A DNA stretch of 64,000 nucleotides from Cylicocyclus nassatus (GCA_958299035.1 CATQJL010000001.1:19203433-19267432), one strand, 5' to 3'. Shown: positions 46,769 through 59,228, numbered from the stretch's first letter. Numbers and translations are program-made. Notes: generated from the letters alone by a model not told the origin.

Positions 46769-47877
46769 CAGAGTTGAGCGTGGGGTCAGGCGCGCCCGAC
46801 CTGGGGGATCGTATTGAGGGTAAGACTGAGAGTGGGGGGGGGTCGTAATTAAGAATCGAATTTGTTAAGTTGGGGAGATACTGCGAAGGTGAAGAAAAAC
46901 GCTAGTCCGGTGGATATTGCGATTACATGAAGGAATAACGTCATAAATAGCATACTGATTGTTTCCACAATGGAAGTTTCAACCAACATTCAAATCTTCA
47001 TCTCTTTCGCCTTGACATATAATGTCGACAAGGAAGCTTGCTGTGTGAGATGGATATCATTTCCATGATCAGCGTGTCAAATTGCCTCCATGCGCTCTAC
47101 AAACCATTACTTACTGAAGTTTCTAGTGTTTCTCAACGTCTAAAAAGCGTGATTTTTAAACGTGATCAACTTGGTTTCAGAAGTGAGAAAAGTCAGCTTT
47201 TCTATACTCATAACAAAGTAATTTTCTCTACAGGTCTATGCTACAAATCGGACTTCATATCGCTTTCAAACAGTGAAGTAAGAAGTGCTGCCAAAATTCC
47301 AACCGGTGCATTTTTACGTTGAATGCTTCAACTCCTCGGATTAGCACAAGGCCGAAACAAGTCGAATCAAGCTCAAACACTTACTGTGGAATCTTCAAGG
47401 ATTGACCTAGCGAATCACATAAAACTTGGGTAGAAAAGCTTCTTCGGAAAAAAGTCAGTGGGGTCAGGCGTAACCCCTCAAAAGGTCAGGCCGCCCGAGC
47501 GTTTGTGGGATTGCGCCTGACCCTCTTAACTTGCCTTCAACATTCAAAAATCGCCCCTTTTTTTGATAGAATATTGTGCGCAAAGCCTCTTCTTGCTGTA
47601 TTGAAAATTTTAAGCCAAACAGTCCACCCCTGTGAAAACTAAGCTCTGAAAAGAGGACTATCCAGATCTAAAACTCGCCATCAGTTGCGTGTGGTTGTGC
47701 AATTGCAGAAAGTCGGGCCTACAGACTTTCAAAAAATAGAAACCTGCAGTGAAGGCTGGTCTTCTTCAGAATATAACACCCTAAGGACTTGGAGGTGAAG
47801 CTGAGGGTCGTTTAGGGGCTTTCACAAGGGCGGGAGTCGTTTTGAAGGATTTGTGCCTGACCTCTTGCTCAACTCTG
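46769..47877. mobile_element. hAT-type element, 1.1 kb, 8-bp duplication
   Basis: CAGAGTTGAGC and its inverse GCTCAACTCTG are flanked by ATCATAAC on both sides (46761-46768, 47878-47885). Sub-terminal GGGGTCAGGCGC blocks occur near both ends and also in the interior (47464-47520). There is no transposase. An internal frame (47038-47322) is not recognised. Confidence 0.88.
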
Positions 47878-48449
47878 ATCATAACCCACTCTGACCACTC
47901 GACCGCGGGAAATCGCTCAAAACTCTGAAACTGCAGTACTTAACAGCTACCTTACATGGCATACTGTGTTTGTAATAGCCATAGACTTGCATAATCCAGC
48001 AAAATTTAGTTTGTTCAAAATTGTTTATATTGAAAAAAGTTATCACATTTTGGATCAAAAAATTGCAAATCGGACAGAACATTTAAAACAACCTAGTATT
48101 TGCTTTATTCCTAATATTCGAAGAATTGGATGCGCTGATCAAGACGTGAAGAGGACCATATCAGGCCGAAACTGGCCGACGAACCTCATATGTGTTGTAG
48201 CATAAATCACAATACGTCTGTGCCAAGAAGTCAGCTGACTTAATGCAGGATTTTACGCAAATCATTGAGTTCGTTCACTTTTCTATATGCACAACACAAT
48301 CATTTATAGCTCAACCAGTGCTTGGCAAAGGCTCGACTTTATGATCTACATGCTTCGTATTGCTCACACAATAGGAAATCAGTCCTAAAATGTCTTAAAC
48401 TCATGGACTTTCTGAACAAAATTTTTCACTTCAAATTAGCCATCTCTTA

Positions 48450-48683
48450 GGCCTGAGGCATACCTCTTGCGATTTCACGAAATCGTCACCTCGCGACTTG
48501 GCGATTTGCCAGGTGTCTAGAGATTAAGCATGCGAGGTTCCCAGATGCATGGGAGCCTAAATTCCGTAAGTAACAAACGTAGCAAGTCTGGCCCAAGCAA
48601 AGAGCGTTTACAACCAGCTATGGAGAGTTATTTCAGTGCCAAATCGCGCGGCGTCTAAAATCGTGTGTGGTATGCCTTAGGCC
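48450..48683. mobile_element. Miniature inverted-repeat element, TTA duplication
   Basis: GGCCTGAGGCATACCTCTTG is mirrored by GTGTGGTATGCCTTAGGCC, and TTA flanks both ends (48447-48449, 48684-48686). It is 234 bp and Harbinger-like by its 3-bp TTA target. A similar CCAAATCGCGCGGCG stretch recurs at 60149. Confidence 0.85.
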
Positions 48684-48686
48684 TTA

Positions 48687-51147
48687 CGTCGAACTTATTA
48701 TGGGTGCTTTACAAATGCGCCAGATTTATCGATGTCCCATCAAATTGAACTAGACTTCCTACAAAGAAGTTACGAGTCTACAGTGTGCTCGCATATCGCT
48801 CCCCATATCCTTTGCTCTACGCTTGGCAAACAGTTGTGTCGAATCCTTGACGCAGCAGTCAATGTTATGGCTTGTACCACACGGCGATTACAATGAATAA
48901 CAAAATAGCGTTTTGATAAACTGTGTATTAGTTGTATGGTATTTGATATTTAATTACTTTCTGCCGTTGTTTCTGGGGGAGAGGGAAGGGCGGAGGAAGT
49001 GCGACTGAATTTTTTTGCATGAGAGGGCGTCGCGTTGCCATGCCGTAAGAAATTTTGAGATACTTGCGTATTGAAGTCACGGTTCACCTCCTGTTGCTTC
49101 TCTGGATCTTGAGCAAATTTTTCTGAACGGAAAAATAATTTTGTCTTTACGCTCTCCGTGCACATGATAGATAAATCTGGTCTGGAAGTTTGCAAATTAG
49201 GTTATAACGATTTATGCGACCTGTAAACATCATATCATGCTATAAAATTTCTTGTGTGAACGGGTAAGGTAATCGAATACTTATGAATGAATGCTTTTGA
49301 ATTGGCTCAACATAATCAAGAGAAAACTTTGGGAAACAATGAAAATTACATCCTGAAACTTATGTTATCAAAATTCTCAGATTAGTGCAAACAACGGTAA
49401 GATTTATTCAATTGTTCTCATTCTCACACCATTTTAAAACAGCGCTCAGGCAAAAGTAGGTGCGCTAATTGCCCGCACACAACATTAACCTAAAGGCAGG
49501 GGTTGAGAAAATCGCGACCGCTGCTTTTCATCTCACTTTGGCCTTCTGAATGTGCTGAATCCAGCACTGCTTAGAGTCTCTCAGGGCGGTCAAAAAAGTG
49601 CCTCTCATGGGATTTTCCGGCTTTGGAGTGCTGAAAAGGCTGGACAAGAGATTCTCGAGCTTTTGCTTTTGCCTAAGCGTTGTTTTCAGAAAAGTGCGAG
49701 AATATCAACAGCTCTGTACTTTTGAAAAGACTATTAAATTGATTTGGTCATGTTTATCTTACGCAGTCACATTCTTTGCTGTAGTTGACTGAAAGCATCA
49801 ATTGTGATTTCTCAAGGTTGTCAAAAAAATGCCCATCAAGCCGTTTTCCGACCCTGAAGATTGCTGAAGAGCCTAGACGAAAACTTTTTGGTTTCAAAGA
49901 GGTATCAAATGCTAAAAAAATCTTATTCAGATCGAATCTGGAGCATTCCGTCTATCTGCATGAATGCCAAGAGACTTCATCTGGTAAGCATTCATCAGTT
50001 GTAAGATTGTTTCTTGCTTTTTTTGACAAAAAACAGATAGTTTTCAGTAACGGACAAAGCAGCGGAGAGGACCACCAGACTTGCCCTCCACTTGATCCTC
50101 AAAAAGCCATTTCTTTTTCGCATTCTTTTTGCAAAAGTTTTCGGGACCTACCGATAGCTATGAAGTGTTTGTGTTTTAATGTAGTGTTTCAAACAAAATT
50201 TTGGTGAGCAAACACACTCAATTGCTCTGTACATATTCAAGCAGTGGTGTGCAAACAGCCGAGTCAGTCTCATCTAAAATGAAATGTCAAGTGACCGTGT
50301 AGCAAAGATATCGGCACAGCAAACATAAGTACTGAACACAACACGTTTCCAAAGAATTTTGATTATATTGCAGTGCTGAACAGAGAATGCACGAGAATGT
50401 CAAGATTTGAATGATGTGCAATTTATTTCCAGATTGAAATCATCTTGAGTAATCATCTCATGTATCAAAAGAAAGATTCAAATGTCTGTCGAAAGGCACA
50501 AGTAAGCTAAGCTTGGAACATCTACCTGCACTTCTGGCTGTAAGTGTTTCTAAGGTTTTGAGCATTGGCATTAAATGAGATAGTTTATTTCACTAAAAGT
50601 AAATCAAACAGTTTAGATGTTGTTTAGTTGCACAGCGTAGGAGAGCTGCATGCCCACTTTTATCTCTTGATATAGTTATCCATGGTGCGAATCCAGCAAT
50701 TTTATGAGCAAAGTGCATAATCAGCTGTGCAAGCTGGTATACCCTAGAAATCTGCTCAGTTGCAGATATTTAGTATACGACACACTATACATCTTTTACA
50801 GATAGAGACTGTAAATGAGTTTTGAACAAGGAACTGCATAAGCAAATTTAAAGCGTTCAGATTTATTGGAGTAATCAACAAAACAAAAGGAATCATCAGC
50901 TTTGACATTTATGGGTAAGTTGCAAATCACATGAGTCTTTCAAAGCTTTACGCTCATCAGGTAAATATTAACGAAGTATTACAGCACGTACCGTCGCCAA
51001 GGTACTCTGGAGGCTGGTCTTCAAATCCGTTTATGCCTTCGATGCACACATTGAACTCGTTAGTCTTCGTTGTTTTTTCTTGTCTAAAGGAGATCTATTT
51101 TTACTTTTTTTGATAAGCAAAACTTTTAACTTTGCTTTATAAGTAAA
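48687..51147. other. Non-coding stretch with a small local duplication
   Basis: About 49555-49640 and 49795-49890 share a decayed repeat (CGGTCAAAAAAGTGCC versus TTGTCAAAAAAATGCCC, then GTTTTCCG). The 140-codon frame at 49785-50207 covers part of this and shows no domain. No gene is called. Confidence 0.35.
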
Positions 51148-51400
51148 ACAGCTGGCAAACCCGACTCCGCCCGGTTCTGTCAATAATGTATTCGAATCAG
51201 CATGTTCACTTACCTACTCCGCACCCTGCACACCCCGCACATCCTGTACAACCTGCACATCCTGCACAACCTGCACATTATAATATTATATAACGTGCAG
51301 GGTTGTAAATTGGTGTGGTTACGTGACTACGGGGAATGTGCACAAACATAATTTCTGCTTTATATATATAGAGATAAGTGAGAGTATCATTATTTCTGCT
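51148..51400 (+). repeat. GGCTCCGCC-family repeat, copy 2, with CCTGCACA tandem
   Basis: It starts AGCTGGCAAACCCGACTCCG and ends with TTTATATATATAGAGAT. The interior has a 12-bp tandem (CCTGCACATCCT/CCTGCACAACCT, 51226-51280), partly mirrored by ACGTGCAGGGTTGT. Confidence 0.65.
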
Positions 51401-51439
51401 TCTTCTTCACACAAACACACAAACAATTTATCCTTGCTC

Positions 51440-54105
51440 CATTTTAGAACATCGGATGTGCGGTGAATCTAAAGCTAAGAATACTTTCTTTCGCATTCAA
51501 GTTTGGATTGCAATAGCAGAATGGCGTGAGTGCTGCAATGTGGAGTAGCTTTTTCACATATAGAACGCTTGTAGTTTATCAATTAGTTTTATTTAAGGAT
51601 AACAAGTGACGACTTATCCCAATATATTGAATTCGTAACTACCATTGCACTTCTAATCAAAAACTTAAATTCAAATCTTTGTTTACTCCATGAGGAATAA
51701 GATATATCCTTTCATTTTAATTAATCCATCGCAATGTTTGAATAGCGCTGCTTTCAATCGTTCAAAATTTCAAATGTCCTAACTCCACTTCATAAAGGGC
51801 ACTTCCAGTTGCATTTTTTATAATCTCTTACTAAGGATCACATACTGATTTACGAAAAGGGGCTAAAATAAAATGCAACAGGGTTTGAAACTACTCTAGA
51901 ACAAATCAAATGTCTTAATTATCAAAGAAAAATATTTTTTAAATCAAGTGATTAGGTGCCTTCTACACTTACAAGTAGTTCTCCTGAACATGATAATTAT
52001 TTGGAATACTTTCTGGTTCAAGCCTTAGTTTACATTCACATTAAGTTTACATTCACAATAACGGTGCTGTCTTTTGATGCACATGAAAACAAAAAAAACT
52101 TGATAATTAACCTCAGCTTAGGTTAAAATGCAAAAATGGTATTTAGCACTAATACGTTGATGTGGAAAATCTTCAACTATCCTTCGTGGTTTTAGTCTTA
52201 GCATCACAGGATCTTCCAGCACCACATTCACTCATAAGTGCAAGTTTTGCAAGATTGAACAGCTCACTATCTACAAAAGCATTTTCGGAATGAAAAGCTA
52301 TTGAGATACGATAGACAGAAGAATAGCTCAGACATTTCAATAGGTTCAATTTTAAACAAGCCAGAAACTCTTGTTGAATAAGTTGCTGAATCTAGAAACG
52401 GAAGTTGCACTGCACTGTAATGCTTCTTTCATAAGTTGTTTCTAGATTTAGGGCAACAAGTGTTTTTTTTAATGTTAGCCAGAAGTGTGATCACACCTTC
52501 AAAAAAGCTCGAAACTGTTGAAAAGTTAAATTAAGCATGTCTGGAAACCTTGCTACTCAAATTTCCAGAACTTCTTGAAATTTTTCAATCAAAAGGCCTA
52601 GTCCACACTGGTGCTATATGCTGAAAGTTCATACCGTTATCCTACAGTAATGAAGGTTGGTTGATGATTTGCCCCGTGCTGCAAATCTAAGTTGAACCAT
52701 TGCTCTACAGAATGGTACCTCAAACTCGGCAAACGACTTGAACGCAAGAGAGTTCTTAACAATCAAACAGGGTTCACATCTTTTTGGAACATCCTGTATA
52801 CTATTCACACATTGTGAATTATACCGCTCTCATCCTAATTGGTCGCGAAAGTGAAAGAGACCGAACGTTTTTTACCGCTTCCATAACTTTGAGGAGGTTT
52901 GTACCCGAAAAGCCCCAGAGGGAACGAAAAGACTTACAATTAGTATACCGAAAAACACGTACCAGGCGCAGGAAACGCATCCGTCCCTAAAATCAAAAAT
53001 GGATGCATATTTCTGCAATAACACACATAATCATATAAAATTAATGGAATGACATCCGCCGAAGCGTGAGATAGGCAAGATGCGGAAATATCTGTCGTTT
53101 GAAATCTCAATAATATGATTGCTTCAGCTGGAGCACTTAACCAGACGTTGCAAGTGAGCGAGCTACAGGCATAGTAGAACGCGTTATATCTTTCCTTAGT
53201 AGTTTCCAGCAAATGAAATGATTAGATCCTTGTTGTAGTTGTCTCAATTGTTCAGTGCGTTCAAAGCAGTGCCACCAAATAACATAAACAAATTGTTTTT
53301 GAAACACTTTTCATTATGAGTATGATCTGAATAATTGATCATAGTGCTGCAAAGATCCAGCATCTCGTTTTCTGCTTGGCTTTCAACATCGAATTCATGA
53401 ACAGAAATGTTGAATCAGACTCCCCCAAAACAAAAAAGTTCTACTGTTTATTTTCTTGAGAAAGCGAGCAAGTACACCAAATGCATCTTTAATGAAAGCT
53501 ACTTCAGTCATGGTTTCTAAAAAATGTTACATAAGATTTCCAAGATTTGCTTAGAAACATCTTTCAAATTTTGAGTCATTGCAGTTTTTTTCTTCCTGCA
53601 AGCGACAAAGTGAAAAGGTTTCTGTGCAAGTCATCCATTGATTTTGTGAACGAGTTGCTTAATTTTATCATTATAAAAATCGAAAATTATGAAACTCTTA
53701 TTCCGTCCGTTATCTAGTTTCAGGAAGAGATTATGTGCTTGGTTTGCACACTCCTACAAAAACTAGTGCGGATTTTTACTTATTTTGTTGCAAAGTTTCT
53801 CAAATAGGCCATCAAGTTCAGCTCGATTTTGCCCCCTCTACCTAGTACTTATTGCATTAAAAATGTCTCCCAGAGGGCGATATGGCACAATATACCAAAA
53901 ACTTCGTGAAAAAGATCATTTGAGAGCGCTGTAATTGCATAGTGAATGAATTGACTTGCTTTTCATCGTAAAGTTTAGAACGTATTTTCTTGTTTTCTTC
54001 TAAGTCTCCAATAATACAACACCAGAACAAAAATTGTCTTTGTAGAGAAATGTAGATTATTGATATGGCTTTGTATGATACTAGATTGAATGGCTATTCA
54101 AGTTT
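51440..54105 (+). repeat. Segmental duplication, unit 1
   Basis: Collinear direct blocks are shared with about 60275-64000: GGAGTAGC.TTTT..CATATA, GGTATTTAGC, ATAAGTGCAAG.TTTGCAA, ATGAAAAGCTATTGA, TTAGTAGTTTCCAGC, and a long final block around CCCAGAGGGCGATATGGCAC and ACAAAAATTGTCTTTGTAGA. No gene is visible in either unit. Confidence 0.85.
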
Positions 54106-54109
54106 CTTC

Positions 54110-54820
54110 TGCACCTAGCTATGAAGCAGAATCATATTGTGCTCATCAAAATGTCTATGACCTTAAAGTCAATATTTTCGGAGTTATTCTCGTCTCCATT
54201 TTGATAAGCGCGTCCTCTAGATCAACCTCTAGATTGTCAAAATCCGATGCACTATTGGCTTTTGGTGAATACATTTCCATCAGTGGCGGTCCGAGGGGGG
54301 GGGGGGCCGAGAATGGGTCGCGAAATTTTTGAAAGTTACTTATATGGGTTATAAAAATGTGCAAGTGACTTGTTTTTACTTGTAAATAATTAAAATAATT
54401 TTTGAAATTTTTTAAAAATTCAAATTGGCCTTGTAAAAAAGTTTTTTCGGGGGCTTGGCTGACGCCACGCCCTCTTTTTCTTGATTTTGGGGGGTATGGG
54501 GCCGCAAAAAATTTGAAGCACCCCAAAAATTTTTTCGGAATGTGTGGCTAACGCCACGCACCTTCATTTGAAAATTTTTTTAGCGCGCCCCCCTCCCCGG
54601 TCCGAAATCCGGCGACCGCCACTGATTTCCATGCTTTATTCATGTTCGAGTTTTTTTTGCGCTACCTAGTTAAAAGCAAAACTATATTTTGCTCATTAAC
54701 ATGCCTATGATCTTGAAGGCAATGCTGAAGTTTATTTTTTCGAGTCAAATTCGCATCCCGTTAGAAGTCATATTGTCAGAGTTCGATTACTCTAATCTTT
54801 TATCGAATACATTTCCACAT
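54110..54820 (+). repeat. Local tandem duplication (~170 bp units)
   Basis: 54110-54280 and 54655-54820 are diverged direct copies (CACCTAG/TACCTAG, CATATTGTGCTCAT/TATATTTTGCTCAT, TGAATACATTTCCA/CGAATACATTTCCA). The first is interrupted by the hAT element. Confidence 0.7.
54281..54624. mobile_element. hAT-type miniature element, 8-bp duplication
   Basis: CAGTGGCGGTCCGAGG and its inverse end CGACCGCCACTG are flanked by ATTTCCAT (54273-54280, 54625-54632). The neighbouring duplicate at about 54805 shows the uninterrupted site. At 344 bp, it is the same family as 3567-3934. Confidence 0.92.
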
Positions 54821-54935
54821 CCTATTCATGTTTGTAGAGAGTAAACTGGCTGAATGGCTAAGCGTTTGGCTGCATCAATTGATCAAATTAGCTGTTTAGA
54901 ATAGTTGGGGAAGCAACCATTCATCACGCTTTCAA

Positions 54936-55205
54936 GCTACTCTGGCAAACCCGGTTTCGCTCGGCTCCGTCGGTAATATTTTCGTAATTGGCATGATTAC
55001 TAACCCCTCCTGCGCCAACTTTCAGCCTCGTAGGTGAAACTTTGTAAAAGTCGATAAAATCTATATTGATCAATGACGGAATAAACCCAAACACCTTTTC
55101 TGCCCTGAAGTGTATGTGGGCCAAATTTGGTCCGGATCGGTTTAGAAACAAAAACTTTTTTCAAAACATCCGTACACACATACATACATCTGGTTTTTCT
55201 ATTCA
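54936..55205 (+). repeat. GGCTCCGCC-family repeat, copy 3
   Basis: It has GGCAAACCCGGTTTCGCTCG, GAAGTGTATGTGGGCCAAAT and TCCGTACACACATACATAC in the order seen at 17149. The 3' end is unclear. Confidence 0.6.
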
Positions 55206-56214
55206 ATGATAGATGTGTAAATCAAAGATTATCGCAATTTGCAACAAAAGTTCTAGCAAAGGAATTCAATCAACACTTTCATTTTTCGATGACTAACTCT
55301 CAAATGTAATAAAAAAAAGCAGTTCACTCTGTAAAACTAGGAAGAAAATCATACCGTTAAAATCAACGTTAAAATTAATACCGTTAAAATTACCGTTAAA
55401 TCCTTTAAAATCATACCGTTTGCGCCGGACATTCTCAAATGTTTTCGGAGCAAACAATGCTACGATTTTGAGGACGACCCAATGTTAACGTTTCCTTTAC
55501 TCAAACATCTATAATTCTTTTGCCTTTAAAGCTCTTGCGGAATTTTGAATTGATGTAGAGCTAGCTTCACTCTACGTCTACAGTGCAAAACTAATCATTA
55601 GTCTCCATTCATTGATGCAGGATCAAGATACAAACATTTAAATTAATACCGTATCAATAAGAAAAAGAAAGTTCTCGGAAACAAAAATCCGAGGAAGCTG
55701 AAAACTCCAACACCAACTCAGTTTAAGTTTCTAATTCTAGCTGTAAGCTCTGTATTTTTTGAAGCATATTCTAAAGTTATTCCATTCCAAACTTGCTGTT
55801 TTCTTGATGTTCTCAAGAGCTTAATTGCTACTCGCCCGCTCAAGAGCCTTTGACTTTTCTTTGTGATTAGTCATAGAAAGCAAGGCTTGCTCAATTCCAC
55901 ACTAAATTTTGGGCAGTCTGGAACACTTGTTTTAGAAGGTGTGAAACATTCTCGACGTCAATTATCTGTCTGCCACGGTTCATGCGTTCCGCGAAATTGT
56001 GAGGGCTTGTGTGAAGGTCAAGTAAGCGTTCTTCGGAAACTGAGTGTACCTTGTTGTTTTGTAGGTTCTTCACAAAATTCTTGCTAAATTGCATGTGACA
56101 AGGTTGCTTCGTACAGTTGCAGCTGAAAAAAAAAAATTAGATTCAAAGACTTTTGGGACACCCTGTGAAAGCTTTGAAAATTCCTTATCATAATTTTGTA
56201 TATCATATTATATG
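55206..56214. other. Non-coding stretch
   Basis: There is no gene. A cluster of ACCGTTAAAAT-like units lies at 55350-55412. Confidence 0.4.
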
Positions 56215-56680
56215 CTGAGTGTATGTTTGTCTTTCTGCCTTTCTGTGTCTGTCTGTGTGTAAGTATGTTCCAAATGGAAATTTTTATAACTGAACCGTTC
56301 CGAGTTAAACTTGACACGCACACACTTCAGGGCTCGTAGGCTACTTTTCGTTATCATTGATGTCAATCTTAACAATTTTTATAGTTTTTTTTTGTTAAGC
56401 TGCGGAGCTGGGATTCAGCAAAGGGGGTAAGTGAGCATGCTAATTAATATACAATGCTATTTTTTGGAATCGTTGAACACTTCTATCTATATTATCGATT
56501 TTTTTGCAAATTGAGCTAAGTGCTTGGGAGTCGGCACGGGGGGGGGGTGTAAGAGGGCATAATGATTGCGAAAACATAACGGGGAGTGAGGTCAAGGGTC
56601 AGGGCAATTGCAAAAAAATAGGAAATGGCAATTAACATAGTGTATTGACAGAGCCGGGCGGAGCCGGATGTGTCAGCTAA
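56215..56680 (-). repeat. GGCTCCGCC-family repeat, copy 4 (inverted)
   Basis: On the minus strand it starts AGCTGACACATCCGGCTCCG and contains the CTGAACCGTTCCGAGTTAAA/ACACACTTCAGGGC parts of the family. GTGTCTGTCTGTGTGT microsatellite sequence lies at the other end. Confidence 0.6.
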
Positions 56681-57115
56681 TAAGTCTTCAATTATCCGCG
56701 TCGCAATGCCATACACAACAACTTTTGAACTCGAAAATTTTTCATCTCCTTTTTCACAGCGGAACACAAAGAATCCAAACAGAGAAGCATGCTAAGCTAT
56801 GGAGCTTGTCGAGGGCTATGACCGTGTCATAGTTCTTCCTACAAATAAACAAGCCTGGCCTTACTTTGTATATTTGGAATGACTTTTGTTTCGCTGTAGA
56901 AAAAACTAGATTCCTTCCATAAAAATAGTTTCGGTGCATTTCAACAAAGCCATCCAAATGGGATGAGTGCTCTTGTATATATTGTGTGCATTGGACACGT
57001 ATTTTCTTTGCCAAAATCTATTATTAGAGACGTCATCTGCACCTCACCACTGATTTCTACCGCTTTGCAGGCTGAAAGCTCGGTTAACAGTCATTATAAA
57101 AGCTTGCTGATATAG

Positions 57116-58379
57116 GGGCCTGCAGGATCGCGAGAGTCGGGCATGCATACGGCCATGGCGCCGCGCACGTCCGGGCCGGTCCCTCTGGCCTGGCGGCATG
57201 TTTCGCCGTCAAGTCGCCGGCATCTCTTACGTGAGATCGGCGTGAACACTGAGCTCAAATTTGTGCCCTCCCAACCCTTTTCACCACGTATTTCTGGTTG
57301 AGGAGGTCATTTGTGATCTTAGAGAACCTCAATTGGTAATTGGAGGATTTTAAAACCCCCTAAACAAAGTTGTTGAGGTAGGCGGGAAGTGCTAGCGGCA
57401 ACATCGCGAGCTTACCTGGCGGCATTTCGTCGAAATTTCAACGCTGAGAGATGCCGCCAGGTCAGAGAGTACGAAAAATAGCGTGCCCTTTTGAGAGATC
57501 AAGGTGCCACCATTTCGACGTGCCCCTACCATGTCGAGGTGGTGGCACCTTTCTGGCGGCGTCTGTGAGTTTGCGTAGCGCGGCAATATCACACAATTTA
57601 CGTCCAGCAAAAAACCAAAAAATTCATTTTTCATCGAAAAACTATCATTTTTGCCATTATATGGGTTTTTCTCCTCCAAATTGATAGTACACAATATGCA
57701 CAAGAAACGACTATTGATATTATAATACCATAAAAAACGCCATTTTCATTTTGCAACTGCTTTAATTCTCATTTACAACGGTTTTGTCTCTCGCTCGCTT
57801 TTATCAATCAGCTGTTTTTCAGGTCAGCGTCCATCGCGCATTGTATTGATCATGCTCACATAGGCGCTCACTACTTAGGCAGCGTTTCTATAATTGTTGC
57901 CGCCAACAGCAGAAGTTGAGCGCGTGGCCGAATGGGTAGTGCGGCGGCGCTTGAGGTTGACGCACGCAGGTTCGAACCCGAGCGTTGTCGCTGTTCTGCG
58001 GCTATCAGCGGCATCAAAATTTCATGTGCGTAGGACTGCGGAGTAAGTCTATTTAAGATCATCAGATCAATCTGCGAGGTGCCGCCGGAGTTGGCAACTT
58101 TCCGTATGTGTGCCAACTTGGCGGCATCTAAGATGCCGCCAGGTAGGGTAGATTACTGCCGGCCCCGCTGTCACTAACATAAGGTAGGTGCCAGACTTAT
58201 CCACTTCAGCAAGTCAAATCTCTACACTGTCCAACAGCAAAGGTGGTGAATCTAATGAACCTGTTATGAACCTGTTCAACAGGATAAGTTGGCACCTACC
58301 TGGTTCGCCGGAAGCGAGAGTCGGACGTGCGCGGCGCAATGGCCGTGCGCACGTCCGACTCTCGCGATCCTTCAGGCCC
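57116..58379. mobile_element. Large foldback-type element with TAG duplication
   Basis: GGGCCTGCAGGATCGCGAGA and its inverse TCTCGCGATCCTTCAGGCCC are flanked by TAG (57113-57115, 58380-58382). It is 1,264 bp and GC-richer than its surroundings, with repeated TGGCGGCAT/ATGCCGCCA units in both orientations, a tRNA-like segment (57918-57992) and a further small inverted pair (58184-58302). Confidence 0.82.
57918..57992 (+). ncRNA. tRNA-derived Pol III promoter-like segment
   Basis: GTGGCCGAATGGGTAG (57924-57939) fits a tRNA A box, and GGTTCGAACCC (57969-57979) is a near-perfect B box with normal spacing. The flanking stems do not pair well into a clean cloverleaf, so this is more likely a SINE head or tRNA pseudogene carried in the element than a working tRNA. 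The A-box half resembles tRNA-Leu/Ser type. Confidence 0.55.
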
Positions 58380-58878
58380 TAGCCCCATTTTAAAGAACAA
58401 GTTGATTCAAGAAAGCGCAAACTTGGGATAGTTGAGATATCAGGTTAAGGCAAAATTAATGCATGTTCCTCATTGAACATTAGAAAAGATATATCATTAC
58501 ATCACCGAACTGTTATAAAATGACGAGGTAACTATGGTATTCACAGTTATGAATAGAAAAGTGAGAGTGCGATTTTTCATAACCTTACGTTTACGAATGT
58601 GTAGGTCCCTTTGTGTAAGGTCCCTATTCCCTAAAAAACAATCTGGCCCAAGGCCAAGAAGACTAAAGACTGTAACGCAACTCGAGATTGATTAAGAAGT
58701 GCGAACTTAAGAGGGGGAAGAAGCCTAACAACGTTCAAGCAGAATTTTTGACGTGCTTGCACTCGTATTAAATTTTTCGCATCCATGATCCTTACGGAAA
58801 CATAAGAAAACATGCTCAGTTCATTGGGTTATGAAATATCAACATGCCGCCGTCGACATCAATTTCAAGGGTTCCTTC

Positions 58879-59097
58879 ATACTACGCCGCAGGACGAAGC
58901 AACCTGCCGCAGCACGCGGCAGCGCGCCGCAGCACGCCGCGTCCTGCGGCGTGCGCCGTCAAAGTCGCAGTGAAAATATACGCTCACGGCAGCACAGCTT
59001 CGCCGGTTATGGATGTAAATCTTATTTGCTGCACATTCATGTTCTCCGAGAAGTTCTCTCACAGCGAGCGTGCTTATTTTTTACTGCGGCGTAGTAT
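58879..59097. mobile_element. Miniature GC-rich inverted-repeat element
   Basis: ATACTACGCCGCAG and its inverse CTGCGGCGTAGTAT lie at the two ends. The interior is rich in GCCGCAGCACGC repeats on the left side. No clear target duplication beyond a possible TA. Confidence 0.6.
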
Positions 59098-59111
59098 AAA
59101 GGACACTAAGA

Positions 59112-59228
59112 ACGTTATATATAATGGAAATAGCGGGCTCATCCTTCTTTTTCGTATTGTACCACTTGGCACAAGTGGTACAATACGAAAAAGAAGGATG
59201 AGCCCGCTATTTCCATTATATATAACGT
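59112..59228. repeat. Perfect 57-bp hairpin with 3-base loop
   Basis: 59112-59168 is the exact reverse complement of 59172-59228, with GCA between. The arm begins ACGTTATATATAATGG and ends TTGTACCACTTG. Its perfection contrasts with the decayed repeats elsewhere. Confidence 0.95.

Noticed and set aside
49785..50207. 140-codon frame
   Set aside because: It starts at a non-ATG codon, overlaps a decayed local duplication and has no motif.
56516..57014. Coding-looking minus-strand frames
   Set aside because: The only GTAAG...TTTGTAG pair would give a 26-base intron, too short; no domain recognised.
57918..57992. Functional tRNA gene
   Set aside because: A and B boxes are good but the acceptor and T stems do not pair, so I kept it only as a tRNA-derived segment.
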